DNA of 64,000 bases from Cordilura impudica (GCA_963682025.1 OY821517.1:105948972-106012971), one strand, 5' to 3'. Counted from the stretch's first letter, positions 21,755 to 33,420 are shown. Notes: generated by a model from the sequence alone, not told the origin. Program-made: numbers and translations.

Positions 21755-22565
21755 AACAAGTAAAAAAATTATAGTCGGTCGAGACCGACTATATGATACC
21801 CTATACCATGCGTTTAGAGACCCTATCTCATAGGCCCAACTAACTGGACATAGAAAATAAGCATAAACCAAATTTGAGTGCGATTTTTATTAATTTTTTT
21901 GGCTGCAGATATGAAAAAGTTCATATCGGATGTGCTATATCTATATGGGGACTAGGCCCCAAAAATGGATCGATCTTGACTATGTTTGGTAAAGTCTCTT
22001 GTATTTTGCAAAAATATATACAAACAAAATTTGAAAAGAATCCGTGCAATATTTTTGTTTTTTGATAGATTTAAGTGAAGATCGGGAAGCAGCTCTATAT
22101 GGGGCCTATGACTAAAAGTTGTCCCATAGGGGTCATTTTTAGACTAACTACTCATTAATGGATGTAATAAACGTACACAAACCCAATTTGAGTAAGATCT
22201 ATATGACAATTTGGATCTTATGGCAATTTATGTCGATTTTATAGGGGTCATTTGTATGGGGGCTAGGTCTGAACATGGACCGATTCTCACCAATTTCAAT
22301 AGCGTTCATCCTGTGGCCGATAAAAGCTTATGTACCAAATTTCATCAAAACATATTCTTATTTGCGACCTGCAGTTTGATTACAAGGTTTACATGGACAC
22401 ACAGACGGACGGACACACGGACGGACATCGTTAAATCGAATAAGTTAGTGATTCTGATTCGATCGGCATAATAAAAGATGGGTCTAGGTCAAATATTTTT
22501 GGTAGTTACAAACAGCAGCACAAAGTCATTATACCCAAGCCACATAGCGGTATAGGGTATAAAAA
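21755..22565 (+). mobile_element. DINE-like repeat copy e (full length)
   Basis: Starts AACAAGTAAAAAAATTATAGTCGG. The palindrome has one mismatch (GTCGGTCGAGACCGAC). The microsatellite is short and impure (GGACGGACACACGGACGGAC), a state shared with copy h at 43774. Ends GGTATAGGGTATAAAAA. It appears to have landed in the 5' part of the Helitron that resumes at 22566. Confidence 0.9.
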
Positions 22566-23179
22566 TGAAAATTTGTTTGTGGGTTTGACATTAATAGGTG
22601 GCTTAATCATGCGACCGATCTTCTTGAAGGTTTCACAGTGTGTATGTGTGTATCGGGAAAGCAAAATAGGCAATATTTTTTTAAATATATGAAGTGGACT
22701 TGGAACCTCCCATATATAAAAAATTTTCAATATCATATATCTGCAAGAGTTTATAAGTTAGTAATGTGAGAAGTCGGGCTAAAAATGGGCTGTATCAAAC
22801 AAGTGGGCGTGGCACCTCCCAATATGGTAAATACCTATCATATATCTAGAGTACTTTGATGGCCAGAGTCTTGAAATTTTCTGCACGTCAATTGGTTGTT
22901 AATATAAGTAGTCATACCAAAAATGGGCGGCATTGAGTTAGTGGGCCTGGCACCACCCATACAAAAAAAATTATCTGGAGTATCATAAAACCGACAGTCT
23001 TGAAGCTACATGTGAGTTCACGAATAATGAGTGTGAGAAGTTATGTGAAAAATGGGCGGGATCAAACCAGTGGGCATGGAACCTCCCATACATGGTAAAT
23101 ACATATCATCATAATTAACAACAAAAAATTTCATTAGAAATATGTTATATGGCAAAACAACGTTTGCCGGGTCAGCTAG
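22566..23179 (+). mobile_element. Non-autonomous Helitron, family D
   Basis: The 3' end is clear: CGTTTGCCGGGTCAGCTAG followed by T, a CTAG terminus. The 5' part starts AATGAAAATTTGTTTGTGGG, like Helitron 5' regions, with the first bases probably lying across the DINE insertion at 21748-21754. The body is about four degenerate ~140-bp units with GTGGGCGTGGCAC, AACCTCCCATAC and TATCATATATCTGGAGTA. No coding. Confidence 0.65.
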
Positions 23180-23835
23180 TATTTAATATTCATTATTTCC
23201 CAACATGGCTAATTTCTATTTTAGCACTAGTATAGCGTGGCAATAGCCATGGTATTTTCCTACTCCTTACTAATCCTTCCAGCTGTCGAGTTGGACTCTT
23301 ATAGTATGGAGTATGATTTGTGTGTCAGTTAGCTGATGTGGAATTTTTCATGATGGAATAACAGTTTTTTGGCTTTCATATTACTTTTGGTGTCATATTA
23401 CTTTTTTATAATAGTACCGCTTTCATCACTAATTGAAAGTTTATGCCTATTTTTGCAAAGTGAAATAATAGCTTACGGAAAATTTTGAAAAGACTCTACC
23501 ACAACAACAACTAGAAAATTATAATTTCATACTTCACAAATGAAAAGCTGGGTTTATCGATTTTACATATGTGCCAAATTTCATGCCAATATCTTGATTG
23601 GTTCAGTAGTGACGGTCCTTTTTATAAGTATTTAAAAGTGAGTTTGGTGATAATGTCTGTTATTTCCAGAATGATATTTCAGCTGAAAAACGGATTTGAC
23701 GAAAAAATGTTTACAAGAAATACAAACAGATACCGTCCCGGACGAAAAAATATCAACTGATGATATCAAGGAAATTAAAAAATTTAATAAAAATAAAGTT
23801 TTTATTAAAACTCTTTCTTTCCTTATGCATATGAG
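23180..23835. other. AT-rich sequence, nothing firmly recognised
   Basis: Contains GTGCCAAATTTCATGCCAAT-type text (23572) often seen in degenerate repeat ends of arthropods. No gene supported. Confidence 0.45.
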
Positions 23836-24275
23836 TTTTGAATATCTCCGTGACTGTGTGTGACTATCTTAAAATTAATCTTTGGCCACAACAAATCTAT
23901 GGACAAAGTTTCAGATCGATCGGATGAGGGGTAGTGAGGTTTTAAGCCCTCCGTGACTGTGCGTGACTATGCGTGACTGTGCGTGGCTATGTTGAAGTTA
24001 ATCTTTCTTATAGCAAGTATATCGACCAAGTTTCAGATTGATTGGATAAGGGGAAATTCGTTTTAAATCTCTCCTTCACTGTGCGTGACCATGCGTGATT
24101 ATGCGCGACTAAGTCAAAACCAATAATTTTTTCACAGTAAGTGTATGGACCAAGTTTCAGATGGATCGGTGGAGGGGAAATAACATTTACGTCACTCCGT
24201 GACTGTGCGTGACTACCCTAAAATTAATCTGTAAGCACAGCAAGACTATGGGCCCAGTTTCAGATCAATTGGACA
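23836..24275 (+). repeat. Degenerate tandem repeat, ~105-125 bp unit, about four copies
   Basis: Units start at about 23846, 23950, 24072 and 24196 with CCGTGACTGTGCGTGACTA, then AAAATTAATCTT, an A-rich step and TATGGACCAAGTTTCAGATC-GATCGGA. The last unit runs into (CAGA)n at 24270-24290. Not related to the other families here. Confidence 0.75.
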
Positions 24276-24499
24276 GACAGACAGACAGACAGAGTTAAAT
24301 CTCGATTGTTAAATCTCGATTGGTTGCAAAAACACAAATTTTTTTGAAGAAGAACGTCGCATTATTATCTCTGAAATAATGCGTTCCGACTATCAGAATG
24401 AAATTAAACTCATCACTGCAGGTAATGAGATTTGGATTTGTGCCTACGATCCCAAAACATAAGGTAGAATAGGCAAAGCAAGACCGTCGGACCAAACTG

Positions 24500-24969
24500 T
24501 TATTTGAGTGTTATGCGGTGTCTTATTTTATTATTGACCAACACTCAGGGGATGCCCCCTACAGATGCAGTGCATTGTGTTGATGTCAGGAAAATAGGTT
24601 ATGGGAAAGAGGGATATTCGACTTAATTTATAATTATAGCTGTCAGGAAAGACCTGTACGGAGACTTTATTCCACACACCGCTAGTTCGACTGATAAACG
24701 AATTCTTTCTGCAATGCGTTGTGCGGTCAACTGGACAATAGACTACAAACGGATGTGCTCTACTAGAGAAGCGGGTAGAGTGAACCGAAACTCGGACACT
24801 TGAAATAAGTTCGCTAATCTCATAAGAACATTTCCCATGGTAGTATCTATAGAACAGTACTTTACTACCCACATTCCGACGATGTTTCAGTGAGTCAATA
24901 GAGTTGGATACGCTACTGTCATTGGTAAGCATCAACGCCCTCAAAATATACTTTGAAGCTCCTGCCCAT
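24500..24969 (-). pseudogene. Non-LTR retrotransposon 2: C-terminal part
   Basis: The minus strand reads WAGASKYILRALMLTND, DSLKHRRNVGSKVLFYRYYHG, SYEISELISSV, THCRKNSFISRTSGVWNKV, VQVFPDSYNYKL. The L-x-H-R-R-x-V, F-Y-R-Y-Y-H-G, F-x-x-R-T-S-x-x-W-N and V-F-P-x-x-Y-N blocks are the standard C-terminus of Jockey-superfamily polyproteins. The frame is open for 137 codons. Its upstream half lies beyond the transposon at 24974-27949, and joining the flanks across that insertion without one ATAT gives a continuous frame through N-S-H-I-W-A-G-A-S. See 27954-29180. Confidence 0.85.
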
Positions 24970-24973
24970 ATAT

Positions 24974-25440
24974 GATGAATTTCATGTAAAAATCGAGATG
25001 CATTGAACCCGACCCCCTCAGATATCGATGAAATTTTGTTTATAGCTAAATTTGATCAATACAAACAAACCCTCATTTTTAGAAATGACTGTTTTGCGAT
25101 TTTTTGGGCGTAGCACAGTGGGAAAGTTTTCGAAAAAACGCGAAAATGGTCGAAAAGTGCTCCATTTAAAATGCAATAACTCAAAATCGGCTGAACCGAT
25201 TTCCATTATCTTGGCATCATTAAAAAGATATTTTAACAGGCTTTATGACACGTTTGAAAAGAAAAATAAAAAATACACTGTAAAAAATTTTATAACAAAA
25301 AGAAAATTTTAAATAACGAAAAAACCAAAAAGATCAAGGGTTTTTTTACAGTGTATTATTTTTTTAGAAAGGTTTATCCTTCACCTATACCACAACCAAA
25401 AAGTAAAATGGGTTCTTTGTTAGTTTTTTTTATATAATTT
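24974..25440 (+). repeat. Left terminal inverted repeat of long-TIR transposon 2
   Basis: Pairs with 27480-27949. Shared landmarks, in order from the tip: GAACCCGACC, CAGATATCGATGAAATTTTG, GACTGTTTTGC, CACAGTGGGAAAGTTTTCG, AAAGTGCTCCATTTAAAATG, GGTTTATCCTTCACCTATACCA. A short frame (25052-25312) and its mirror (27608-27862) are two copies of this repeat and not genes. Confidence 0.9.
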
Positions 25441-25609
25441 TTTTAAGTAGTGTCACTTCTAGTAATACGTACCGAAAGTTTTTGAAATAATTCGAATAAC
25501 AGCGAAAATATCAGCTCACACATTTACAAAATAGTTCAACAATTCTAACATTTTTTAAATGTTTACAAATAAAAAACCATCAATAATTGTTTATATTATT
25601 TGCCAAATG

Positions 25610-26914
25610 ATTCTCGGTTGGTGGTTACCGTTTCCAGAACACATCTAATCGTTGTATTCCACTTTTTGTATATTATTTCTTCAGTTTGGTTATTTTCAAA
25701 ATGTTTTAGCATATGCGTTTTTAGATTATTTAAATTTTTGGAGCAGTGACCACACATTCAAACGCACACTCGCTTTTTTGTATGTCACCATTACAATCAA
25801 CGAATTTGAGAACATCTTTGTAGTCGGTAAATGTGCATTCTCCTTCAAAACAAAATGATTTTAAGCGACTTTTTTCAAACATCAATTTCATATTCTGATG
25901 CAATGTGCATACACAGATATTTTGCTGGTTTCCAACTCCAAGTTTCATACAATTTTTTGGCCTTAACATTGTAAATTTTTTAAAACCAACTTTGGCCAAG
26001 GGATGTTTTTTTTTAAATTCGTAGTAAGATTCGCGTAGTGAAGATAACATCAGTCTTTTTTGAACTTTTTCACGTAAGTTTCCTTGCTTAATAGTAATTG
26101 AATCTTGCGATCCTGGCATCATTCGGCTAATTTCATCATCTTCATAAAATAATTTGACTGTGCTTAGAGTTTCGGTTGGTAAACTACGTCTGCTCATTTT
26201 TAAAAGATTGATATCTGCAAACTTCGTTTTATTCCTTTGGATATCTTTACTTTTTTTGATACAATCGTGAGATACATCATCCCCAAAACGATCTTTAATT
26301 TCTACGTGACTCATATTTATTGGTAAGAGAGATAAAAGGTTTTGCTTTTCCAAAAGATTTGAGCTGTTCTCTATTTGATATTTGATGTTTTGCAAAATTT
26401 CTTCGAAAATGGCTTTGACGTTTTCAAGTTGCGCTGACAAATCAGATAATGGATCAGCTCCAAGTGAATCTGCTATATTTTCCAAAATTTGCACTGATTT
26501 TCTATTTCTGTATGCATCTCGTTTGATATATTTCCTTTTAAGAGGCGTCATTTGGTTTGGTAGATGCGGAATAATGTGATCATTTATATTTTCAATGAGT
26601 TCGTTGCTTTCGATGTTTGCATTACGGCTGGTACAAGTTGGAAGTTCATTCAATTCTTCGCTAATTTCATCGCTGGGCGTTATTGGTAAATAATTTGAGA
26701 CTTCAATCTGCTCCACGTTGGATTCATTACGACTGCGCGCTTTTCTCAGTGTATTCCGGCAAGTTTCGCAAATACGGCTACAATGAATGTTGGCGACAGC
26801 TGGAAAATACTCAATTATATTTGCAGCCTCGTTCTCACTTATTTTACGAAGCGAAGCGCAACACTTATTAGATATTTTTATGCATCTGTACTTATTGTTT
26901 GAATTCATATTCAC
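25610..26914 (-). pseudogene. Transposase-like protein, N-terminal half (long-TIR family)
   Basis: 394 codons open from the ATG at 26914. Residues 18-57 hold a Cys/His cluster (C18, C19, H44, C45, C49, C52) of zinc-binding type. A polar linker follows, with a basic patch LKRKYIKRDAYRNRK near 125, then a helical stretch, then SLRESYYEFKKKHPLAKVGF and FTMLRPKNCMKLG, ICVCTLHQNMKLMF near 300-345. These last blocks match element 1 (FTKLTQMRPKHCVLAEG, VCVCIYHENVKLML). A two-base shift near 25750 closes the frame; the next frame gives CGHCSKNLNNLKTHMLKH (C-x2-C-x9-H-x3-H) and EEIIYKKWNTTIRCVLETV, again aligned with element 1. Coding then stops near the left TIR, so the catalytic half is deleted. Confidence 0.75.
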
Positions 26915-27480
26915 TCAAATTTTTAAAATAAAAATAAAAATTGTAATGGGATTTCTTGGCTTCTCGAAACTGTTTATAATTGTGAATTTCGGTACATTGC
27001 ACTTTTAAAATATGGACTTGTAATTTTCGCGTTCGTCGACACTTGTTGAATGAGTAAAATCGATCAATGCACTCCTATTTATACTGTGTATTGTTCACTA
27101 GATTACTGACAGGTACTTATAAATGGGTGCATACTTTTTTAAGGTGGCTATATACCTGTTTCACCATGTGTGAGTTTTAAATTTTCGAATAATGACCACC
27201 CTTAAATGTGGGTTGAATTTCTGTAAAAAAGTCAAAACCCAAATAATTAAAAATTACTTTGCTTACGCAATCATAAAAATTAAATAACCCTTTCTTTATT
27301 CCGTTTTAATTCTGAGAATCATAAAAAATATGATCGAGGGTTTTTCCGAAGAATGTTGTGCATATGTAGAGTAAATTTTTGAAATTCATACCTTTACTCA
27401 ATTGCGAATAAATGCGAATTGAGTTGGCAAATCATGTGTTGTACTGTGTTATTTTACCTGTAAATATTACTTAAAAAATT
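26915..27480 (-). promoter_or_regulatory. Presumed 5' leader of the long-TIR element 2 transposase
   Basis: The ~560 bp between the start codon and the right TIR should hold the promoter. I see AT-rich sequence with no single convincing core motif, so this is placement by position only. Confidence 0.3.
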
Positions 27481-27949
27481 ATATAAAAAAAACTAAAAAA
27501 AAGAACCCATTTTACTTTTTCGATATGGTATAGGTGAAGGATAAACCTTTCTAAAAAAAGTAATACACTGTAAAAAAAACCCTTGATCTTTTTGGTTTTT
27601 TCGTTATTTAAAATTTTCTTTTTGTTATAAAATTTTTTACAGTGTATTTTTTCTTTTTAAACGTGTCATAAAGCCTGTTAAAATAGCTTTTTAATGATAC
27701 CAAGATCATGGAAATCGGTTCAGCCGATTCTGAGTTATTACATTTTAAATGGAGCACTTTTCGACCATTTTCGCGTTTTTTCGAAAACTTTCCCACTGTG
27801 CCACGCCCAAAAAATTGCAAAACAGTCATTTCTAAAAATGAGGGTTTGTTTGTATTGATCAAATTTAGCTATGAACAAAATTTCATCGATATCTGAGGTG
27901 GTCGGGTTCAAAATTTCAGTTTTATCTTGATTTTTAAATGAAATTCATC
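27480..27949 (-). repeat. Right terminal inverted repeat of long-TIR transposon 2
   Basis: Inverse of 24974-25440, with a handful of substitutions (for example TTGGCATCATTAAAAAG against CTTGGTATCATTAAAAAG) and small indels. Confidence 0.9.
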
Positions 27950-27953
27950 ATAT

Positions 27954-29180
27954 GGGAGTTGTATTCCATTTTCGGTCCGATGTAAGTGGTATAGATTTTA
28001 AGGAGATAAGAAGGAGTGAAGTAATTTTTGCACCGTTTTAGAAAACCAAGACACTTGAATACTTCTTTCGACACTTGAAAAACATCACATTGAATTCTCA
28101 TGAATTATCGGGTACAAGAGTATCCGATTCCACAATACCTATACCAGCCGTATGTACAGATGACATTGTTCAATCCATGGCCCTATGGGTCAACATACAA
28201 CATTGAGTCTTCAGCGCATTAAAATCAACCCTATTCGCTTTACCTCACTCGGAGATTGTTAACAGGTCTTGATTGAGTGTGTCATTTATTGCCCGCTTTT
28301 TGCCCCCCAACCTACAATTAAAGGAAAATTAATGACAAATGCTGCTGTCATCTCCGAAAGAGTACATAGAGTTAAAAGTTTGACCCAGAAGGTCGTTCAG
28401 AGAGAGAAGGAAAAAAGAAGGAGAAAGAACTGAATCTTGGGGTACCCCTGAATTAAGCTGAAACTCATTAGATGGGACCCCATCAATAACAACACGTATT
28501 GTTCGGTCTCTGAGAAAACTCGATATAAATCGAGAGAAATCATTACCGACCTCAAATGCAATAAGCATTGATATCAATGCACCATTCCACACACGATCGA
28601 ATGCCTTGGAAATATCTAGAGCAACCATTTTACTTTCGCCAAAATTGCGAATAGATCAACTTCAGCGCTCAGAAAGTAGAGCTAACAGGTATCCCGTGGA
28701 ACCATTTCTACGATAGCCATACTATCGATCATTAAGAAGTGAGTTGGCCTCTAGGTAATTCACAAGATGAAAACTGATCATGCTCTCCATCGCCTTAAAG
28801 AGCGCAGAGCAGATTGCAATTGGATGGTAATTTTCAGTGTTATTACCCGCATCCTTTTTAGGGATTGGTTGGACATTAGCAGCCTTCCAGCACGGTACGA
28901 AAGGCTGAAAGGGTTGGCCAAGGGACTGGCTAGCGTCGAAGAGCACTGATTCAGTACCAGTGCTGATATACCATCCGGTCCCGGAGACTTGTCAATGTTG
29001 AGATCCGAAAGAATCTTTTTAACTGCACGTGCTCAGAAGAATATTTTAGGCGTAGTACAAGATACTCTTTCGAGTTCGGGCATTGGTTGATAGCTATTCG
29101 GTAAAAATTAATTTTTTGCCAAAAGTTAAACTAAAAGGTTAGCCTTATCAACCGGGTCAGTGACGATTTGGTCATTCATT
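27954..29180 (-). pseudogene. Non-LTR retrotransposon 2: reverse transcriptase and thumb
   Basis: Reading down the minus strand from about 29020: SPGPDGISALVLNQCSS, then (28946-28722) CWKAANVQPIPKKDAGNN, ENYHPIAICSALFKAMESM, NYLEANSLLND, then a stop and YGYRRNGSTGYLLALL, then (28628-28329) MVALDISKAFDRVWNGAL, SGVPQDSVLSPSFFLLSLNDLL and MYSFGDDSSICH. Motif A (D-I-S-K-A-F-D) and the catalytic F-x-D-D are present; the usual P-Q-G-S is P-Q-D-S. GKANRVDFNALKTQCCMLTH and a thumb region follow to the insertion at 27949. Jockey-superfamily type. Several stops and shifts. It continues in 24500-24969. Confidence 0.85.
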
Positions 29181-29229
29181 ATAAGAGTTGAGATAGCAGA
29201 AGCCATTTCGCACAAAACTAACTCAGATC

Positions 29230-29400
29230 GATCCACAACCACCGTATTCGTCTGATTTAGCACCGTGTGGCTTCTGGTTAGTCAAGAACCACAAAAGATC
29301 ATTTTGAATCGATTGAGGCGAATTGACTATAGGAACTATTTCGATGGACTATATTTCCAATACCATAGATCAACAAAATACGCAACTTTGAGAACCAATA
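29230..29400 (+). pseudogene. Mariner-type transposase, C-terminal scrap
   Basis: The + strand reads IDPQPPYSSDLAPCGFWLVKNH-like text around 29237-29300: P-P-Y-S-x-D-L-A-P-C-G-F-W-L, the block around the third catalytic residue of mariner/Tc1 proteins. At the catalytic position Gly (GFW) replaces Asp (DFW/DYF). Only about 50 codons are legible. Confidence 0.6.
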
Positions 29401-30706
29401 TGCTTTCCTATTTCAATATTAGGTAGAATATTTATTATAAAATACGATCACACAAAATTGCGGCAATCATACAGCTCTTTTGTCATTCTAGATAAATACG
29501 GCAGTACTCAAACAATCAAGCTGCAGACTAATATCAGGCTCGAACAGTATTATTCAAATGCCAGGAGAATTATATTTGATTGCATTGCGATTTATAACTA
29601 GATTTTCTTAAAGAATTTTTATTAAAATAACGAAAAATTTAAGAAGCTCTGTTTTCGTGTATCATTAAAACTTTTATTCTTGTAAAATCTTGGGTAAGGA
29701 TTTGAAAATTTTTCAACCCTCTTTATCCGGATGTGTGTTTCAAGTAAAATTTCATTCTCCATATATACGCAAACAAATTTTTTAATGTACATAAATTAAA
29801 AAAAAAAAATGTATCAATGCAACCAGCAGGCAACTTAAATAAATCTAAACTTTAATAAAGCAAAGCAAAGAAATAACTCGACATACACAAGGATCACGTA
29901 TAATTAAGTTAGGATAGGTTATTTTAAAATTCAACCAACTGCAAAAACAAAAGGCAGAGAATACGAAAAAAGAGGATATTGAACTCAATATGAATACAAG
30001 TTTGAATTGTATGAAATTACAAACAATATTTTGAAAAGAAGATTTGCAAACTTAAGGACACAAAAAGGGTTGTACGTACATCAACATATCAATATCAATA
30101 TGAACTTTTTTTAAAAACATATTACGTTTTCTTTTATGTTTTTCTTTTTACTCATATTGGTTTTATTTCCTGTTAATGTAAAAGACACGTAACAGTTCAT
30201 GTGCTAAGTAGAGATTAAATGACATTTACAAATTGCAAATAATTGTGCACACACTTTTGTTCAAACTTATGCTAATGAAAGCTTACGAAAATAAAATTAA
30301 AGAGATTTTTTTACCTCAAAGCTTTTTATTTCTAGCATACATATTTTTAAAATATATTTGAATTTTTACATTAAATTTAGTATGCCCACTCGTCTTTTTG
30401 TGCATAAGAATGATAAATTAGCCTCATAAGACTTAAGCGTAATTTAACACGTATTTGTGCCACTGTCTGCCTAGTGGCACATTTTGTCTACGACTTTTCT
30501 ATGACTACATGAATTGTATGTTAATATTACATTTAAAAAAAAAAACACAATAAACAACATCAAATTTGTAAACATCCATAAAACTAACACCCATTATGCT
30601 GCATAAGTGCTAATGTTAATGCTAAGTCGTCATAGATGTGTTCAACATGTTTAAGACCCACTGTATCTTTAAATGTGACAGCTTAAAAGCCACTGTAATA
30701 CACACA
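29401..30706. other. AT-rich sequence, nothing recognised
   Basis: 1.3 kb without a frame, inverted repeat or family match. One of the longer transposon-poor stretches in the window. Confidence 0.55.
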
Positions 30707-30928
30707 CTATTTGTCTTCCTTTAACTTGGTCAAATATGCACTTGTGGCAATCAAAGAAGTACTCAGACGCTTACTCATCCAGGTAAGCTGTTCTTTATAA
30801 CTTTTGTTTAATGTACTGCTAAAGAATATTAAAGAACTTTCGAGGGACCTACCATTCCATACCGTCTCAGATATGAAGCGCATTTCATCGTTGCGGATGT
30901 TTCCACTGCGGATGTTTGCTATTGCCAA
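30707..30928 (-). CDS. Possible terminal exon of an unknown gene
   Basis: 73 codons ending in TAG, with balanced codon use unlike the surrounding AT-rich DNA: FISETVWNGRSLESSL, FFSSTLNKSYKEQLTWMSKR, LIATSAYLTKLKEDK. A possible acceptor (TTGGCAATAG) lies just upstream on the minus strand near 30915. I recognise no family. No polyadenylation signal or donor partner has been tied to it. It could equally be a fragment of an old repeat. Confidence 0.25.
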   Translation of the reverse strand: MAIANIRSGNIRNDEMRFISETVWNGRSLESSLIFFSSTLNKSYKEQLTWMSKRLSTSLIATSAYLTKLKEDK

Positions 30929-31204
30929 TCGAAAAGTGAGACTCTTGATAACTATGATTTAGTTTCTTTTTTTATTGCTCGGTCCAGCATTCTACCAAAG
31001 GAACTTCATAGGCTTCACCTGACCAATTTCACACCTTTGTCACTGCCCTTTTTTTGTTTTTTAATCAAGTCATTTGTTTGATTTACACTTGGTAGACAAT
31101 AATATCAATTACACTCACTTTAAGTTAAGCTTTTAAAATTAAACTTACAACTTGCCAATTTAAAAAAAAAATATTTTTATCGACATCTAATAGGTAAGTT
31201 TTTT
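30929..31204. other. Intergenic, nothing recognised
   Basis: 30960-31060 has a few protein-like codons on the minus strand (SFGRMLDRAIKKE), broken by a stop; possibly related to the frame at 30707-30928. Confidence 0.35.
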
Positions 31205-31850
31205 TTCACGTAAACCTTGTAATCAAACTACAGCTCAAGAAATGAATGTTTTTTGATGAAATTTGGTATATATGCCTTAAAACAATCGGGTCATGTTCAG
31301 ACCTAGCTCCAATGCAAAAAACCACTATGATATCAACTTTTATTTTACTGATCGATTCAGAATTATCTTCTAAGTCGATTTAGCGATATTCGTCCGTGTG
31401 TCTGTCTGTGTGTCCATGTAAAACTTTTAAGCAAACTACAGCTCGCAAATGATATTTGGTATAGAAGTTTTTCGGCCATAGCACGATCTCTAAGGAAGTT
31501 GGTGAAAATCGGTGCATGTCAGGCTTAGCCGCATCCAAATAACAGTTATAAGATCGACTTTAGTAATCGTAATATCAGGATTATCATGCAAACTAAAAAT
31601 AAACAATGAAGGATCATGGTCCCCACATAAAGAATATTCCCGATCTTTATTTAAGTTTATCCAAACACAAGAACAATGGATAGATTTTTCTCAAATTTGG
31701 TTTGTATAAGTTTTTGCGAAATATAAGTGGCTATAACAAATACGGTTCAATATGGTTCTCATATAAAATAGGATAGGAAATTTTCCATATCTGCAGTCCA
31801 TAAATTAATAATAAAAGTCACTCAATTTGGTTTATGTTAATCTTCTATGC
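31205..31850 (-). mobile_element. DINE-like repeat copy f (degenerate, partly doubled)
   Basis: Two overlapping remnants in the minus orientation: 31205-31350 (GTAAACCTTGTAATCAAACT) and 31350-31850 (GTCCGTGTGTCTGTCTGTG, TGTCCATGTAAAA). Many changes; terminal palindrome lost. The oldest copy here. Confidence 0.7.
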
Positions 31851-32187
31851 ACTAAAAATATTTAGCCGTTAAATTACTGAAAAAGTATATTAACAGATAT
31901 AAATATACACTTAAAACCCGATTGAATCCAAAGTATTTTTCATTGATTTTTAAGCGACACAAAACATCTGACAAAGCGGTAACAATATTTAACAAATCGT
32001 TGATTTTTTTATTATTACCATTTATTTATAACAAAGGCAAAATGATGACAATATTTAAAGACATCTGTTGTAGTAACATACTGAATATGTCATCATTCAA
32101 ATTCATATAAACAAACATTTAAACAAACATTTTAAGAAAAAATACTAAAATAATAAATAAAAATATTTCCAAATACAAAATAAACTA
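31851..32187. other. AT-rich sequence, nothing recognised
   Basis: No supported feature. Confidence 0.55.
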
Positions 32188-32836
32188 AAAAGCAAGAAAA
32201 ACTTGTAGGTCTAGACTGATTGTACGATACCCTATATATGCGTTTAGGGGAAGGTTCTTAGGTTCAACTAATTCGATTTAAAAAATAAGCATAAAACAAA
32301 TTTGAGTGGCATGCAGATATGAAAAAGTTCGTAGACCGATATATGACCATAATTTTAATAGATTTAAGTAAAGATCGGAACAGCTTTATATGACTCAGAA
32401 TTGTTCCACAGGGTTCATTTTTGGACTACTGAGTTCATTTTGGTGCAATAAACATAGACAAATCATATGATAATTTGAATCTTATGACAATTTAATTCGA
32501 TGTCATGGGGTCATTTGTATGGGGACTAGGTCTGAAGATGCACCTACTTTCACCAATTTTAAAAGCATTCGTCCTATGGCCGATGAAAATTTATATACCA
32601 AATATTATCAAAAGTTTTACATGGACAGACGAACAGACAGACAGGCAGACGCACGAGCGAACGGACTTCGCTAAATCTTCTGAGTTGACTGGTATAAAAG
32701 ATGGGTCTAGGTCAAATATTTTCTGAGTTGACTGGTATAATAAATGATGGGTCTAGGTCATATATTTGTGCCAGTTACAAACATCAGCACAAACTCAGTA
32801 TATCTTGACCACATAGTGGTGGTGTATGATATGAAA
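32188..32836 (+). mobile_element. DINE-like repeat copy g (degenerate)
   Basis: Starts AAGCAAGAAAAACTTGTAGG, palindrome decayed (GGTCTAGACTGATTG). The microsatellite is broken up (32624-32668). The GAGTTGACTGGTATAA..GATGGGTCTAGGTCA segment is doubled (32682-32760). About 130 bp missing in the middle. Confidence 0.8.
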
Positions 32837-33355
32837 ACGTATCATGTAGTGCAAATTTAAATAACTGAAATAAAACTAAGGACACCGAAAAATATACGCG
32901 AAGTACAGTAATTGATTTTGAATAACTATTGAATAAGTTAAAATAAATATTTTTTCGTAAAACATCTGAATTTTGGTTTGATCTCAGCAAAATTGGTAAT
33001 CTGGTAACTTATGGTTTAGGATATCATATTATTTTCTTAGCAGTTTTATTGCATCAGTGCTTCCAATAAGTGTGACAATTTTAAATCTTCTGTTTGGGAG
33101 AAGGTCCCTGGGGACTTTTTTGATTTTCAAACTCTCACAACTCATCAATGTTCTATGCTTTGAATACCCGAACCATACATGAATTCCAAGAAAAAAGTTT
33201 GATGAATCGATTAAAGCTGGTCTAGAAGCGATGCGAGCAATATTTTACATTTTATTGTGGTTTAAAAACGTTTACTACGTGGATTTGTGAATAAGGTCCA
33301 TACGGACCTAGTAAAACTATTAGAAGAAATCGTTCATTTGCTTTGTTTAATTGTG

Positions 33356-33387
<32 letters not shown>

Positions 33388-33420
33388 TGTGGGGCCCTTC
33401 TAATATACATAGCCGCATTA
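32837..33420. other. Intergenic with a T-run
   Basis: Nothing recognised except a 27-base T-run at about 33357-33384. Confidence 0.5.

Larger units (their letters stand above)
24974..27949 (-). mobile_element. Long-TIR DNA transposon 2 (4-bp ATAT target duplication; Sola-like candidate)
   Basis: 2976 bp bounded by GATGAATTTCATGTAAAAATC and its near-exact inverse, flanked by ATAT on both sides (24970-24973, 27950-27953). The target is coding sequence of a non-LTR element, where the pre-insertion site (CTCCCATATATGGGC) can be deduced because it restores that element's reading frame; this fixes the duplication at 4 bp. TIRs are ~440 bp (24974 to about 25440; about 27480 to 27949). It encodes the N-terminal half of the protein whose other half is in element 1. 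The two TIR sets are not closely alike beyond ATTTCATGT near the tip, so these are two families of one group. Confidence 0.9.

Noticed and set aside
25052..25312. Pair of near-identical 85-codon frames (25052-25312 and 27608-27862)
   Set aside because: They are the two arms of the long-TIR element and not a duplicated gene.
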